From contig JAJEGS010000024.1 of assembly GCA_022819745.1 (NCBI GenBank), positions 144,183 through 208,182 on the forward strand: 64,000 nucleotides of DNA, in the 5' to 3' direction. The notes under the pieces are model-generated. The model had not been told where the DNA came from. It searched no databases and saw only the letters and a list, made by a program, of their open reading frames with translations. The DNA is from Candidatus Latescibacterota bacterium (GTDB taxonomy: Bacteria > Latescibacterota > UBA2968 > UBA8231). Shown in pieces: positions 23,662-32,299 of this stretch. How positions within the stretch are numbered: position 1 is the stretch's first letter; every line of letters begins with the position of its first letter. Made by a program: the position numbers and the translations under genes.

Positions 23662-23887
23662 GGGACGACTCTCCGATCGAGGGCCTTGCGGGCCGGGGAG
23701 GGTTGCGAGGGCATGACCGGAGGAGGGGGAGGGTTCCGGCCGACTCCACACTTAGGTGAAATATATACTATTTACTTTTGGAAAAACAGATGAATCTCTC
23801 CTATTTGACGGCAATCATCTTACGTCCAAGGACGACCTGCCTGCAACTGGACAAATACACGCCTTCGTGTAGCCACTCAGGATCGCC

Positions 23888-25141
23888 TCACTCCGCCGTC
23901 ATCACCGGCGACTCGGCAGCGCGGGCGTAGAGGTCAGCGAATTCGGCGCTGCCGTCGTCGTCGAGTAGTTCGGTGCTCGATCCCCATTCGTCAATGGGGT
24001 GGTTGCCGCCTTGGAAGAAGGTCCACTTCTGACCGGAGTTGGCAAAGTAAATGTTGATGCCGCCGGCGCGGGAGACCTTGACCAGTCGTTTGGGCAGGCT
24101 GTGATCGGCTTGATCGACGCGGTACTTTGCCAGCGCCTCTTCGTCGATCTCAATGCCCAAGCCCGGCGCTTCGGGCACTCGGGCGTGGCCGCCGATGACC
24201 TCGATCCGCTGTTTGAGCAGGCTGTGCTCGTACAGCTCGTGGCAGGTGATGGTCGGCCACTGGGCTTGGACTAGCACCGCGCTCAGGTGCAGCGAAAGTG
24301 CGGTGGTTGGCCCGGCACCGACCATTTGCAGGAAGAAGGGCATGCGCAGCGCCTCGCATGTGCGGCCTTGGCTGGTGATCGCGTTGACGCCGCCGCCCAA
24401 GATCCAGCCATCACAGACGCCGCCTAGCTCCATGGCCTCGCGGGGGTGGATTACGCCGTAGTGATGGGCGATGGCCGTGCTGATCTGGGTGCGCAGGAAG
24501 CGGTTGCCGGAGGCGTCGTGGCGCGGGATTGGGTCTTCGAAAATTTTGATTTTGGGGAAAGTCTGCTCCAGCTCGCGCAGCAAGGGAATGGCGTTGGAGG
24601 CGTTGTTCAAAAAGGCGTTCCAGTCGGCGTCGATGCGGAAGTGGTCGGGGGTGACGGCGCTGATTTGGCGGATGGTTTCGCGGACGTCGAACCACGGCCG
24701 GGTCTTGATCTTTATGCTGGTGTAGCCGAGTCCAACTGCGGTTTGCGCTTCGATGGCGTAGCGCTCCGGCGACATATCGTGATCCCAAAACGAAATGGCG
24801 CACCAGTCGCGGCACTTGGTGCCCAATAGCTTGTAGAGCGGCACGCCGGCCAGTTTGCCCGCGGCGTCGAAGAGAGCCATTTGCAAGCCCGCGCCCAAGG
24901 AGTCGTCCCACATGATGGCAAAGGGCGATTGGCCGAGGACGCGCTCGTGGGTTTGGACGCGGCCCCAAGTGTAGTTCTGAATAGTCTCACCCCAGCCGAC
25001 GACGCCAGCGTCGGTTTCGACGCGGGTGATTTCAAGCTCGGACCAGGTGTGGATGCCGGCGCGTTCCATGTCGCGGCGGACGCGCTCGACAAACGGCACT
25101 TGCAGGGTGAAGCGTTCGACGTGAGTGATAGTGGCAGTCAT
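23888..25141 (-). CDS. Enolase-superfamily (mandelate racemase/muconate lactonizing enzyme) protein, probable sugar-acid dehydratase
   Basis: 417 residues. The barrel carries the base motif K-x-K (SIKIKTRPW) and two metal ligands, D in RIDADWN and E in IFEDPI. The third ligand and the second catalytic base are not obvious in the HHYGVIHPREAMELGG region, so the exact reaction is uncertain. A lid-like C-terminal extension of about 60 residues contains YFANSGQKWTFFQGG. ATG 25141 is chosen because GGAGGAA lies about nine bases upstream. Family members dehydrate aldonates or epimerise acids. The catabolic cluster at 26673-31955 makes a dehydratase role attractive. Confidence 0.85.
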   Translation of the reverse strand: MTATITHVERFTLQVPFVERVRRDMERAGIHTWSELEITRVETDAGVVGWGETIQNYTWGRVQTHERVLGQSPFAIMWDDSLGAGLQMALFDAAGKLAGVPLYKLLGTKCRDWCAISFWDHDMSPERYAIEAQTAVGLGYTSIKIKTRPWFDVRETIRQISAVTPDHFRIDADWNAFLNNASNAIPLLRELEQTFPKIKIFEDPIPRHDASGNRFLRTQISTAIAHHYGVIHPREAMELGGVCDGWILGGGVNAITSQGRTCEALRMPFFLQMVGAGPTTALSLHLSAVLVQAQWPTITCHELYEHSLLKQRIEVIGGHARVPEAPGLGIEIDEEALAKYRVDQADHSLPKRLVKVSRAGGINIYFANSGQKWTFFQGGNHPIDEWGSSTELLDDDGSAEFADLYARAAESPVMTAE

Positions 25142-25164
25142 GGGCGGGCCTTCCTCCATAAGAT

Positions 25165-25241
25165 AATCCGCAGATGGACGCATATGGACGCAGAATCGTT
25201 CAAGTCATTCAGGATTGCTATATCTGTGTTTATCTGCGGAT
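25165..25241. repeat. Intergenic inverted repeat with ATCCGCAGAT ends
   Basis: ATCCGCAGAT (25166-25175) and ATCTGCGGAT (25232-25241) are exact inverted copies. The interior contains related steps (GGACGCATATGGACGCAGA and ATCTGTGTTTATCTG). This resembles a dispersed non-coding repeat seen in many environmental genomes. I found no second copy in this window. Confidence 0.5.
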
Positions 25242-25266
25242 ACGTTGCCGTTGAGGTTAAGACTTC

Positions 25267-25884
25267 TCAGCGCGGATCCTGCTCGAGGTCGATCGGCACG
25301 GCGTAACGCGGCTCGGCGACCGGCCGGCCGGGTAGCGGCTCTTCCAGAAAGGTGATACTCTCGTAGTAATCGTCCAGCGCGATAAACTGGCCCACGTTTT
25401 CGGCCCATTCCCGCATCCGCCGGTTGCAACTGTGCCGCCACGACAGCACTTCAATGCGCCAGCCTTTGCCGTGCATGCGTTCTAGGTCGGCGTGAAAGCC
25501 GACGCCGTCAGCAAAGCCGCTGCCATCTCCGGTCAGCAGCACGGCGATGCCAGGGTCGCCGTTGTAGTCCACAGTGTCGCGGAGCATCTGCGTCTGCAAG
25601 AGTTGATCCACGCCCTGCTCGCCGCCTTGTACTTGGCCGCGCTCCAGCAATTCAACGGTAACGCCCTCGTTTTCGAGGCGATTCCACACTTGGCGCATCT
25701 CCGGGGGAATGGAGCCGACTGCGACTGCGTGTTGCACCGGCCGGTTGGCGTGGGCCAACGTCAGCAGGTTGCGGAAGTGAATGCGCATCCGCGAGCGCAC
25801 CTGTTCGCCTTCCCGTTCCGCCGCCGCCTCTTGGGCGCTGATGAAGATGTTGGAGGTGTCCCAATAAATAAATACCTTGGCCAT
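25267..25884 (-). CDS. NYN domain (PIN-like ribonuclease fold) protein
   Basis: 205 residues. It has the acidic motifs of the NYN/LabA-type nucleases: D in WDTSNIFIS near residue 9, D in GVDQLLQTQML, and D in LLTGDGSGFADGV. The family cleaves or processes RNA in a metal-dependent way. AGAGGACAGCA before the ATG is a good ribosome-binding site. The C-terminal 30 residues are Pro-rich and probably disordered. It is divergent from the GIY-YIG gene. No antitoxin gene is next to it, so a toxin role is not supported. Confidence 0.8.
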   Translation of the reverse strand: MAKVFIYWDTSNIFISAQEAAAEREGEQVRSRMRIHFRNLLTLAHANRPVQHAVAVGSIPPEMRQVWNRLENEGVTVELLERGQVQGGEQGVDQLLQTQMLRDTVDYNGDPGIAVLLTGDGSGFADGVGFHADLERMHGKGWRIEVLSWRHSCNRRMREWAENVGQFIALDDYYESITFLEEPLPGRPVAEPRYAVPIDLEQDPR

Positions 25885-26052
25885 TGCTGTCCTCTGTGTC
25901 GGGGGTTAGAAGTGATAATTTAATCTAGCCTGCTCTGTGGCCTAACGCAACGCAGCCCGATTGACGGGCCAAGCGCTCTTCCCTTAATTTCCCGGCCCAC
26001 GTGCTGCCAAATTTTAGATTCGGTATATAACCCAACATTAGGAGACAGTGTA

Positions 26053-26595
26053 GTGAATCGAATTCCTCGCATCTGTGCTTTTCAAGATTGTGATCAGCCG
26101 ACGCCACGCAAGAATTATCCGCTTTGCCGTGATCATTATGATGCGTCTGAAGCAGGTGAGATAGATAAATGCTCCAACTGCTCGCAATACAAGCCGTCTA
26201 ACTTTGATTTATGCATCAATTGCTACGCCGAGCAAGGGAATCAAACCGCTGGCAATAAGTATGCGGTGGAAAGTTCTCCCAAGTGGGATGCTGAGAAGGA
26301 TGCTGGAGCCGACGTGTTTTACGTATATATCCTCCGCCTTGCTGGGGGAAAATTTTACGTTGGCCATACGAGGGAATTACGCGAGCGATTGTCCGAACAC
26401 AAAGATGGCAAGACGCGGTCGACAAAAGGCAAAAATCCTAGGTTGGTATGGTTCACTGAGTTGCGCAGCCGCAAAGAAGCCACCCATCTGGAAGCCGAAT
26501 TAAAGGAAGTAAATGACCGTAACCAAAGAGAAATTCGCAGAATGGTAATACAGTTCGAGGATTTGGCAGGTGCCCTAGATTTCACGGAAGGCTAA
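26053..26595 (+). CDS. GIY-YIG nuclease-domain protein with N-terminal zinc-finger-like region
   Basis: 180 residues. The N-terminal 60 residues hold eight cysteines in finger-like pairs (ICAFQDC, PLCRDH, KCSNCSQ, LCINC). The GIY-YIG domain starts at YVYILRLAGGKFYVGHT and has the R of RERLSEH and the E of HLEAELK, matching the UvrC/URI-type core. It probably cuts DNA. GTG 26053 is used, with GGAGA eight bases upstream. Small GIY-YIG proteins usually lack the zinc region. It is lower in GC than its neighbours, which suggests transfer. Confidence 0.8.
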   Translation: MNRIPRICAFQDCDQPTPRKNYPLCRDHYDASEAGEIDKCSNCSQYKPSNFDLCINCYAEQGNQTAGNKYAVESSPKWDAEKDAGADVFYVYILRLAGGKFYVGHTRELRERLSEHKDGKTRSTKGKNPRLVWFTELRSRKEATHLEAELKEVNDRNQREIRRMVIQFEDLAGALDFTEG

Positions 26596-26672
26596 CTCGC
26601 CGCTTCGTTTCATTCGAGCGGTGTTGTGTTTCCATTATTAAGCCCATATTGAACAAAACAAGGGGAATTCTC

Positions 26673-27632
26673 ATGTCTGTTACCAACTGGCGAGACCACC
26701 CTTGGGCGGGTGTGTTTCCCGCGACGCTTTGCCCCTTCCACGCCGACGAGTCGATTGACGAAGAAGGGCTGCGGGACTATATCGCCGAATTAGCCGCGGT
26801 CGATGGCGTCGATGGTTTGACCTGCAATGGCCATACTGGCGAGATCATGTCGCTGCGTCCGTCCGAGCGCAATCGGGTAACGCAGATTGTGGCTGAGACG
26901 GTCAAGGCTGCTGGACGCGCGGTGAAGACGATCTCCGGCGTGTCGGTCGAGGGCAGCTTGGAGGGTATTGACCACGCGCTGGCGGCCAAGGAAGCTGGGG
27001 CCGATGCGATTTTATTGATGCCGCCGCACCACTGGTTGCGCTTTGGCCGGTCGAGCCAGACCGCGGTGGGCTTTTTTGAGGATGTGGCCTCGGCCGGGAT
27101 CGACATTGTGGTGCATCAATATCCGGCGTGGACCAAGGCCGGCTATACGCTCGACGAGATGAAGGCGCTCGTGCAGATTCCCAGAGTCAAGTGCATCAAG
27201 ATGGGCACCCGCGACATGAGCCGCTGGCTCTACGACTACCAAGAGTTGAAAAAGGTCAATGCGGATGTGCCGATCATCACCTGCCACGACGAGTTTTTGT
27301 TGCCCAGCTTACTGGAGGCGGCCGATGGGGCACTGGTCGGCTTTGCCGGTTTTGTGCCCGAGCTGATCGTCGAATTGGTGCAGCGGGCGTTGGATGGGGA
27401 TTTGGCGGGAGCCAAGGAGGTGCAAAAAAAGGTCGAGCCGCTCAATCGCATCGTCTATGCTTTTGGCGAGCCGTCGTCGAGCGCGCATCAGCGCATGAAG
27501 TGCGCCCGCTGGCTGCTGGGCAAGTTCCCCTCGCCGAAGATGCGGCGGCCCCTGCGGGACTTGGCACCGGCGGAGATCGAGGGCATTCGGCAGGGGTTGG
27601 AGGCGCTGGGCTACGAGTGCGTTCGCAAATAA
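26673..27632 (+). CDS. Dihydrodipicolinate synthase-family aldolase or lyase
   Basis: 319 residues. A class I aldolase-type barrel; the Schiff-base lysine is probably K in RVKCIKMGT and the partner tyrosine Y in VVHQYPAW. The loop usually GTTGE reads CNGHTGE, and the motif SLRPSERNRV matches the family. ATG 26673 is chosen because AAGGGGA lies seven bases upstream. It heads a plus-strand cluster with an oxidoreductase, a propeller protein, an amidohydrolase and an aldo/keto reductase. By context it may cleave a 2-keto-3-deoxy sugar acid to pyruvate plus an aldehyde. True lysine biosynthesis is less likely. Confidence 0.85.
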   Translation: MSVTNWRDHPWAGVFPATLCPFHADESIDEEGLRDYIAELAAVDGVDGLTCNGHTGEIMSLRPSERNRVTQIVAETVKAAGRAVKTISGVSVEGSLEGIDHALAAKEAGADAILLMPPHHWLRFGRSSQTAVGFFEDVASAGIDIVVHQYPAWTKAGYTLDEMKALVQIPRVKCIKMGTRDMSRWLYDYQELKKVNADVPIITCHDEFLLPSLLEAADGALVGFAGFVPELIVELVQRALDGDLAGAKEVQKKVEPLNRIVYAFGEPSSSAHQRMKCARWLLGKFPSPKMRRPLRDLAPAEIEGIRQGLEALGYECVRK

Positions 27633-27647
27633 AAGAGCAGGTCTGTC

Positions 27648-28928
27648 ATGGAAGTTCCCAAGTTAGATAATCCAGTAAAAGTCGCCCTGATTGGCACGGG
27701 CAACCGCGCCAGCACCATTTATCAGCCCTTGCTGCCGGCGCTTAAAGATTGGGTCGAGGTGGTGGCCTGCGTCGACCCGGTCCAGGAGCATTGCGACCGG
27801 GCGGCTGCCGCGCTCGGTGCGCGGGCTTATTACGACGTGCGCGAGTTGGTCAAAGACGGGATTGCCGAGGCGGCATTGGTCGTCACGCCGATGCCGTCGC
27901 ACTACGCGTATTCGATATACCTGTCGAGCCACGGCATCCACAACATGTGCGAGACCTCTTGGTGCAATTTGATAGCCCAGGCGCGGGAGATGATCCGGGT
28001 GGCGCGCGAACAGGGGGTGGTGGTGCGCGTGGCGGAAAACTTCTTCCGCTTTGCCTGCGATCGCTTCGCCCTCGCGGTGAAGGACAGCGGATTTATCGGC
28101 CGTATTGGCCGCATCTTCAGCTACGCCGACCACACCGGGTATCACAACAACTCGCGCTGGGTGCGCTTTTTTGGGCATCCAGTGTGGGCGCAGGCCATTG
28201 GGCATTCGATGGAGACGCCGTCCTTCCGCTCGATGCCGCACCGCTTTCACTCCGGCGAGCACTTCACGGCGCATTACTTCGGCTTTGCCGCTGGCGAGAT
28301 GGTCGCCGATCAGCTAGCCAATGGCAAAGGCTGGTTGGGGCGGCATCCGCGGCCTGGGTACACCGAATGGCAGGGCGAGCGGGGGACGATGCTCTATCGG
28401 GCGCAGGATCCGGGAGTGGGAGCAAGCAAGGGGGGCTTTACGATTGCCAAGATGCAGCTTAGGCGCTGTTCGGACGCTGGGGTTGACCCCGAGCACGGGG
28501 TGGAGACGATTCGCTCGATTGCCGACGAGATCGTCGATGTCATCAATGAAGACGATGGCTATAGCTGGACCCGGAGCTATGCCGACACCAGCCTGGGCCG
28601 GATCGAATACGAAAATCCCTTCCGCACCAATGCGTATTCGAATCTGCGCAAGGACTACGGCGCGTCGGCCATGAGCCACATTGCCGACTTTGCGCTCGCC
28701 GTGCGGGGGGTGCAGCAGAGCGAGTTCGACGACGAAGACGCGTTGATGTCGCTGGTGATGAACGTGGCCTGCGACTTGTCGGCGCAGAACGAAGGGCAGC
28801 GGGTGGCCCTGCCATTGGCCGACGAGGCGGCCGCGGACGCTCCGCAGCACCAGAGTCTCACCAAACAGTACGGCATCGATCCAATGGACGTAGAGGGCAT
28901 GATGTCGGTCGACTACGCCCGGCCCTGA
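27648..28928 (+). CDS. Gfo/Idh/MocA family oxidoreductase
   Basis: 426 residues, longer than the usual 340-380. The dinucleotide loop is ALIGTGNRASTIYQP. The normal EKP motif is replaced by CETSWCNL, so the catalytic lysine appears to be lost. Either the chemistry differs or another residue replaces it. The extra length lies in the C-terminal half (MLYRAQDPGVGASKGGF and a late EQHPEH-like acidic stretch). It is 15 bases after the aldolase gene and one base before the propeller gene. Confidence 0.85.
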   Translation: MEVPKLDNPVKVALIGTGNRASTIYQPLLPALKDWVEVVACVDPVQEHCDRAAAALGARAYYDVRELVKDGIAEAALVVTPMPSHYAYSIYLSSHGIHNMCETSWCNLIAQAREMIRVAREQGVVVRVAENFFRFACDRFALAVKDSGFIGRIGRIFSYADHTGYHNNSRWVRFFGHPVWAQAIGHSMETPSFRSMPHRFHSGEHFTAHYFGFAAGEMVADQLANGKGWLGRHPRPGYTEWQGERGTMLYRAQDPGVGASKGGFTIAKMQLRRCSDAGVDPEHGVETIRSIADEIVDVINEDDGYSWTRSYADTSLGRIEYENPFRTNAYSNLRKDYGASAMSHIADFALAVRGVQQSEFDDEDALMSLVMNVACDLSAQNEGQRVALPLADEAAADAPQHQSLTKQYGIDPMDVEGMMSVDYARP

Positions 28929-28929
28929 C

Positions 28930-30021
28930 GTGGGACGGGGCACGCTTTATCCGCCCGAGTCGCGGACCTTGCGCGACGCACAGACGGGTGCCGAAATCCG
29001 CCAAGTTACCGCGCACGCGTCCATTCACCATCATCCGTTCTATTATATTCCCGCGTACGACGACGCAATGCAGCATCTGGTATTTGTCTCGCACCGCACG
29101 GGCCGCGCGGAACTTTTTCTGGAATTGCGCGATTCTGGGCAGTTGTTGCAGCTAACTGAGCACGAGGGGTTAGCCGAGTTTTCGATCTCGCCGTCGCACG
29201 ATGGCCGCTATGTCTATTTTACCGATGGGCAAGGGGCTTGGCGGGTGGATACTGAGACCTGCGAGGAAGAGCAGTTGGCTTCTTTTGCCACCGAGGCCAT
29301 GCGCGAAAAGGGCATGGTCGCAGCGGCGATGGGGACGACGGCGCTTAGCTACGACGATCAGTGGTGGGCGGTGCCGGTGAAGATGGGCGATGTGGCGCGC
29401 TTGGTGGTGATCGATACCTGTAGCGGCGCGAGTGAGATAATCGTGGAGCGGGATTCGATTGGCCATCCAGAATTTCATCCGAATGACAGTTCGCTGTTGC
29501 GCTATGCCGGGCCGTATTACGAGCGGATGTGGGTGGTAAATCGGGATGGAAGCGACCATCGGCTGGCGTACGCGCGCGAGGGGAACGAGTGGATCGTCCA
29601 CGAGACTTGGCACCCGCGCAAGCGGGAGCTGCTGACCACGCGCTGGTCGCACGGGGTTATCGGCGTCGATGTCGATACCGGAGCCGTGCGCCCGGTCTGT
29701 TCGTTCAACGCTTGGCATTCGATGGTCAGCCGGGATGGCACGCGGATGGTGGCGGATACGACGTTTCCCGATAGCGGCTTGCAGGTGTTTGATCCCAACG
29801 ATGGGATTGGTGCGCCGCAACTGCTCTGCCTGTCGCAGTCGAGCAATGAGGGCAAGCACTGGAATACTGACCACTGTCCGTACGACGACGGCCCGGTCGA
29901 GGTCTATGCGCCGCAGCACACGCATCCGCATCCGAATTTTTCGCCGGATGGATGCTACGTGGTCTTTGCGTCGGATCAGAGTGGCTACGCCCAAGTATAC
30001 GAGTGTAGAGTTGAGATTTAA
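28930..30021 (+). CDS. Oligogalacturonate-lyase-like beta-propeller protein
   Basis: 363 residues. Repeated PD40/WD-like blades, such as ISPSHDGRYVYFTDGQG and NFSPDGCYVVFASDQSG. The HHHPFY near the start and QHTHPHPNF near the end resemble the histidine cluster that binds the metal in PL22 oligogalacturonate lyases. There is no signal peptide, so it would act in the cytoplasm on short uronides. It starts with GTG one base after the previous stop and is followed by the amidohydrolase gene. Lyase activity is inferred from fold and context only. Confidence 0.7.
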   Translation: MGRGTLYPPESRTLRDAQTGAEIRQVTAHASIHHHPFYYIPAYDDAMQHLVFVSHRTGRAELFLELRDSGQLLQLTEHEGLAEFSISPSHDGRYVYFTDGQGAWRVDTETCEEEQLASFATEAMREKGMVAAAMGTTALSYDDQWWAVPVKMGDVARLVVIDTCSGASEIIVERDSIGHPEFHPNDSSLLRYAGPYYERMWVVNRDGSDHRLAYAREGNEWIVHETWHPRKRELLTTRWSHGVIGVDVDTGAVRPVCSFNAWHSMVSRDGTRMVADTTFPDSGLQVFDPNDGIGAPQLLCLSQSSNEGKHWNTDHCPYDDGPVEVYAPQHTHPHPNFSPDGCYVVFASDQSGYAQVYECRVEI

Positions 30022-30042
30022 CCACTAAATAGAGGAAGGATT

Positions 30043-30939
30043 ATGCTACCTATCGTCGATACGCATCAGCACATGTGGGATTTGGCGCAGTTTGCGCTGC
30101 CGTGGCTGGAGGGCGAGGGAATGGACCCGCTGCGGAAAAATTACTTGATGAGCGATTACTTGGCCGCGGGTGCCGGGGCTGGTATTGCTCGCACCATTTA
30201 TATGGAAGTCGATGTCGCCGCTGAGCAGCACATTGCGGAAGCGGAGTTTGTCGCTGGCTTGTGCAGGGCCGACGACAACCCAATGGCCGGGGCGGTGATC
30301 GGGGGCAGTCCGGGGGAGGAGGGTTTCCGCGCTTATATTGACCGCTTTAAGGACGAGGACGCTATCAAAGGAGTGCGGCAGGTGTTGCACGTGCCCGACG
30401 CCGAGCCGGGCCATTGTCTGCAGGAAAGTTTCGCCCGGGATGTGCAGTACCTGGGAGAGATCGGCATGAGCTTCGATCTGTGCCTGCGGCCGGGCGAGTT
30501 GGGAGACGCGGTCGGCTTGGTGGATCAGTGTCCGGGCACGCGCTTCATCGTCGATCACTGCGGCAACGCCGACCCGCAGGTCGTCAACGGCGCGGCGGAT
30601 CACGATCCGGCCAACCCGTTCAGCCACACCAAAGAGCAGTGGCAGGGCGACATGGCGGCTTTGGCCGAGCGCGAGCACGTGGTGTGCAAAATATCTGGGA
30701 TCATCGCCCGGGCACCCGCAGGGTGGAATGCCGACACATTGGCACCGACGGTCAATCACTGCTTGGACAGCTTTGGGCCGGACCGGGTGGTGTTCGGTGG
30801 CGACTGGCCGGTGTGCAACTTCGGGGCGAGTTTGGGGGCGTGGGTGGCTGCGCTGCGGGAGATCGTCTCCGGGCGGCCCGAGGAAGAGCAGGCCAAATTG
30901 CTCGCCGGCAATGCCGATAGGCTCTACGGACTGGAGTGA
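30043..30939 (+). CDS. Amidohydrolase-2 family protein, possible sugar lactonase
   Basis: 298 residues. A TIM-barrel metal-dependent hydrolase: the first metal motif is VDTHQHMWD at residues 5-13, FIVDHCGNAD holds a central histidine, and the late aspartate is in VFGGDWPVCNFG. The TH-Q-H-x-W start is typical of the group that includes L-fucono- and L-rhamnono-lactonases. AGAGGAAGG precedes the ATG. Its stop (TGA) overlaps a GTG frame of the aldo/keto reductase, and the two are translationally coupled. Together they could oxidise an aldose to its lactone and open it. Confidence 0.85.
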   Translation: MLPIVDTHQHMWDLAQFALPWLEGEGMDPLRKNYLMSDYLAAGAGAGIARTIYMEVDVAAEQHIAEAEFVAGLCRADDNPMAGAVIGGSPGEEGFRAYIDRFKDEDAIKGVRQVLHVPDAEPGHCLQESFARDVQYLGEIGMSFDLCLRPGELGDAVGLVDQCPGTRFIVDHCGNADPQVVNGAADHDPANPFSHTKEQWQGDMAALAEREHVVCKISGIIARAPAGWNADTLAPTVNHCLDSFGPDRVVFGGDWPVCNFGASLGAWVAALREIVSGRPEEEQAKLLAGNADRLYGLE

Positions 30940-30941
30940 GT

Positions 30942-31955
30942 ATGGACCCTTTTGAGAAAGTAGCGATTGGCAATACGGGCGTGGAGGTGACGCGGCTGGG
31001 GTTGGGCGGCGCGCCGTTGGGCGGGATGGTCTTAGCCGACGGGATTTTTGTGGGCAGCGGCTACGACGAGGCATTGGCCATCATCCGCCGGGCCTATGAA
31101 ATGGGCGTGCGCTATTTTGATACTGCGCCGATGTACGGCGATGGGCGCAGTGAGGTACGCTATGGGCGGGTGCTGGGCGAGTTCCCGCGCGAGTCGTTTG
31201 CCATCTCGACCAAGGGATCGCGGGTGTTGCGGCCTGAAAACCTGGACGATTTGGCACCTTACAGCGAGGACGGGATCCCGCACTATGTGTACGATTTCGA
31301 CTTTAGCGCCGAGGGGCTGCGGGCCTCGCTCGATTCGAGCTTGGAACGGCTGGGACTGGCAGCGGTGGATATTTTCTTTGTCCACGACAGTGACTTCAAG
31401 GGGCAGCACACCGACGAGGAATTTATCGAAGCGCTGGAGGCTGCGGTCGAATTGCGGGCAACGGGCACGGTCAAGGCCATTGGCATGGGCATGAACGAGT
31501 GGGAGCGCACGGGGCGGATGGTCGAACGCTTTGATTTGGACTACATCCTGCTGGCCGGGCGCTACACGCTGCTGGACCAATCGGCGCTGCCCGAATTTTT
31601 GCCGCTGTGCGCAGAGCGCGGGGTGAAGCTGACCATGGGCGGGCCGTACAACAGCGGCATTCTCGCCCGCGATTTGAGCCAGCCGGTTTCTTTTGATTAC
31701 CTGCCCGCGCCTGAGCATCTGGTGCAACAGGCCAAGGCGCTCAAGGCCGTCTGCGATCGACACGGCGTTGAGCTGCGGGCGGCAGCATTGCAATTTCCCT
31801 TTGGGCATGAAGCGGTGATTTCGGCGGTACCCGGCGCGGCGTCCGTGGCCGAGCTGGAGGACAACGCGCGCGTGATGCAGGTGGATATTCCGCCGGCTCT
31901 GTGGGCGGAGTTGAAGGCGGAAGGGCTGCTGCCGGAGGGGGCACCGACGCCCTAG
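30942..31955 (+). CDS. Aldo/keto reductase, D-threo-aldose 1-dehydrogenase-like
   Basis: 337 residues. The AKR barrel has its tetrad in FDTAPMYG (D and Y), ISTKGS (K) and FFVHDSD (H). GGPYNSGILA and the long loop after STKGSR resemble aldose 1-dehydrogenases acting on L-fucose or D-arabinose. The frame also allows GTG 30936, but ATG 30942 has GGAG just upstream. This would be the first step of the pathway the cluster seems to encode. It is the last gene of the plus-strand cluster, and the small minus-strand gene at 31959 is convergent. Confidence 0.85.
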   Translation: MDPFEKVAIGNTGVEVTRLGLGGAPLGGMVLADGIFVGSGYDEALAIIRRAYEMGVRYFDTAPMYGDGRSEVRYGRVLGEFPRESFAISTKGSRVLRPENLDDLAPYSEDGIPHYVYDFDFSAEGLRASLDSSLERLGLAAVDIFFVHDSDFKGQHTDEEFIEALEAAVELRATGTVKAIGMGMNEWERTGRMVERFDLDYILLAGRYTLLDQSALPEFLPLCAERGVKLTMGGPYNSGILARDLSQPVSFDYLPAPEHLVQQAKALKAVCDRHGVELRAAALQFPFGHEAVISAVPGAASVAELEDNARVMQVDIPPALWAELKAEGLLPEGAPTP

Positions 31956-31958
31956 CCG

Positions 31959-32159
31959 TTAAGTCATTACCTTCAACAGGGTGGTGAGTTGTAGGCCCAT
32001 CACGCCGAATAGGATACCGAGAATACAGCGCTGGCCGGCGCGAAGTTCGGCAATGGCCCGCTCCATGCTCGCCAAGCGACGGTCTAACTGCTCGGCGATC
32101 CCTTCTAGCCGTCCAATGCGGCGGTCGTGGTCTTGCTGCGGAGTAATCGGTTCGTTCAT
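31959..32159 (-). CDS. Small coiled-coil protein with C-terminal membrane helix
   Basis: 66 residues. Residues 10-42 have a heptad pattern (IGRLEGIAEQLDRRLASMER), followed by one hydrophobic helix (CILGILFGVMGLQLTTLL). This recalls small phage-type XhlA or DUF1640-like proteins, but I cannot assign a family. GAGG lies about ten bases before the ATG. No phage genes are nearby. Confidence 0.5.
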   Translation of the reverse strand: MNEPITPQQDHDRRIGRLEGIAEQLDRRLASMERAIAELRAGQRCILGILFGVMGLQLTTLLKVMT

Positions 32160-32299
32160 GCGGTCATATCCTCGTCAGAATCATAACGGACGTTACACAC
32201 CGACGCAGCCACGTTTCGGCATCCACCCCGGCTAGCCGCTACATCAACGGCGTATGATAGCCTTTGACCTTTCGAGCAAGGGCTGTCTGGTCTTTCTTT

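Noticed and set aside
26673..27632. Lysine-pathway dapA
   Set aside because: The GTTGE loop is altered, no other lysine genes are nearby, and the neighbours are sugar-catabolic, so a general family call is safer.
29170..29994. 274-codon minus-strand frame
   Set aside because: It lies wholly inside the propeller gene on the opposite strand and has no recognisable domain.
30046..31074. 342-codon minus-strand frame
   Set aside because: It is antisense to the amidohydrolase gene, which has clear metal-binding motifs; no family is recognised on the minus strand.
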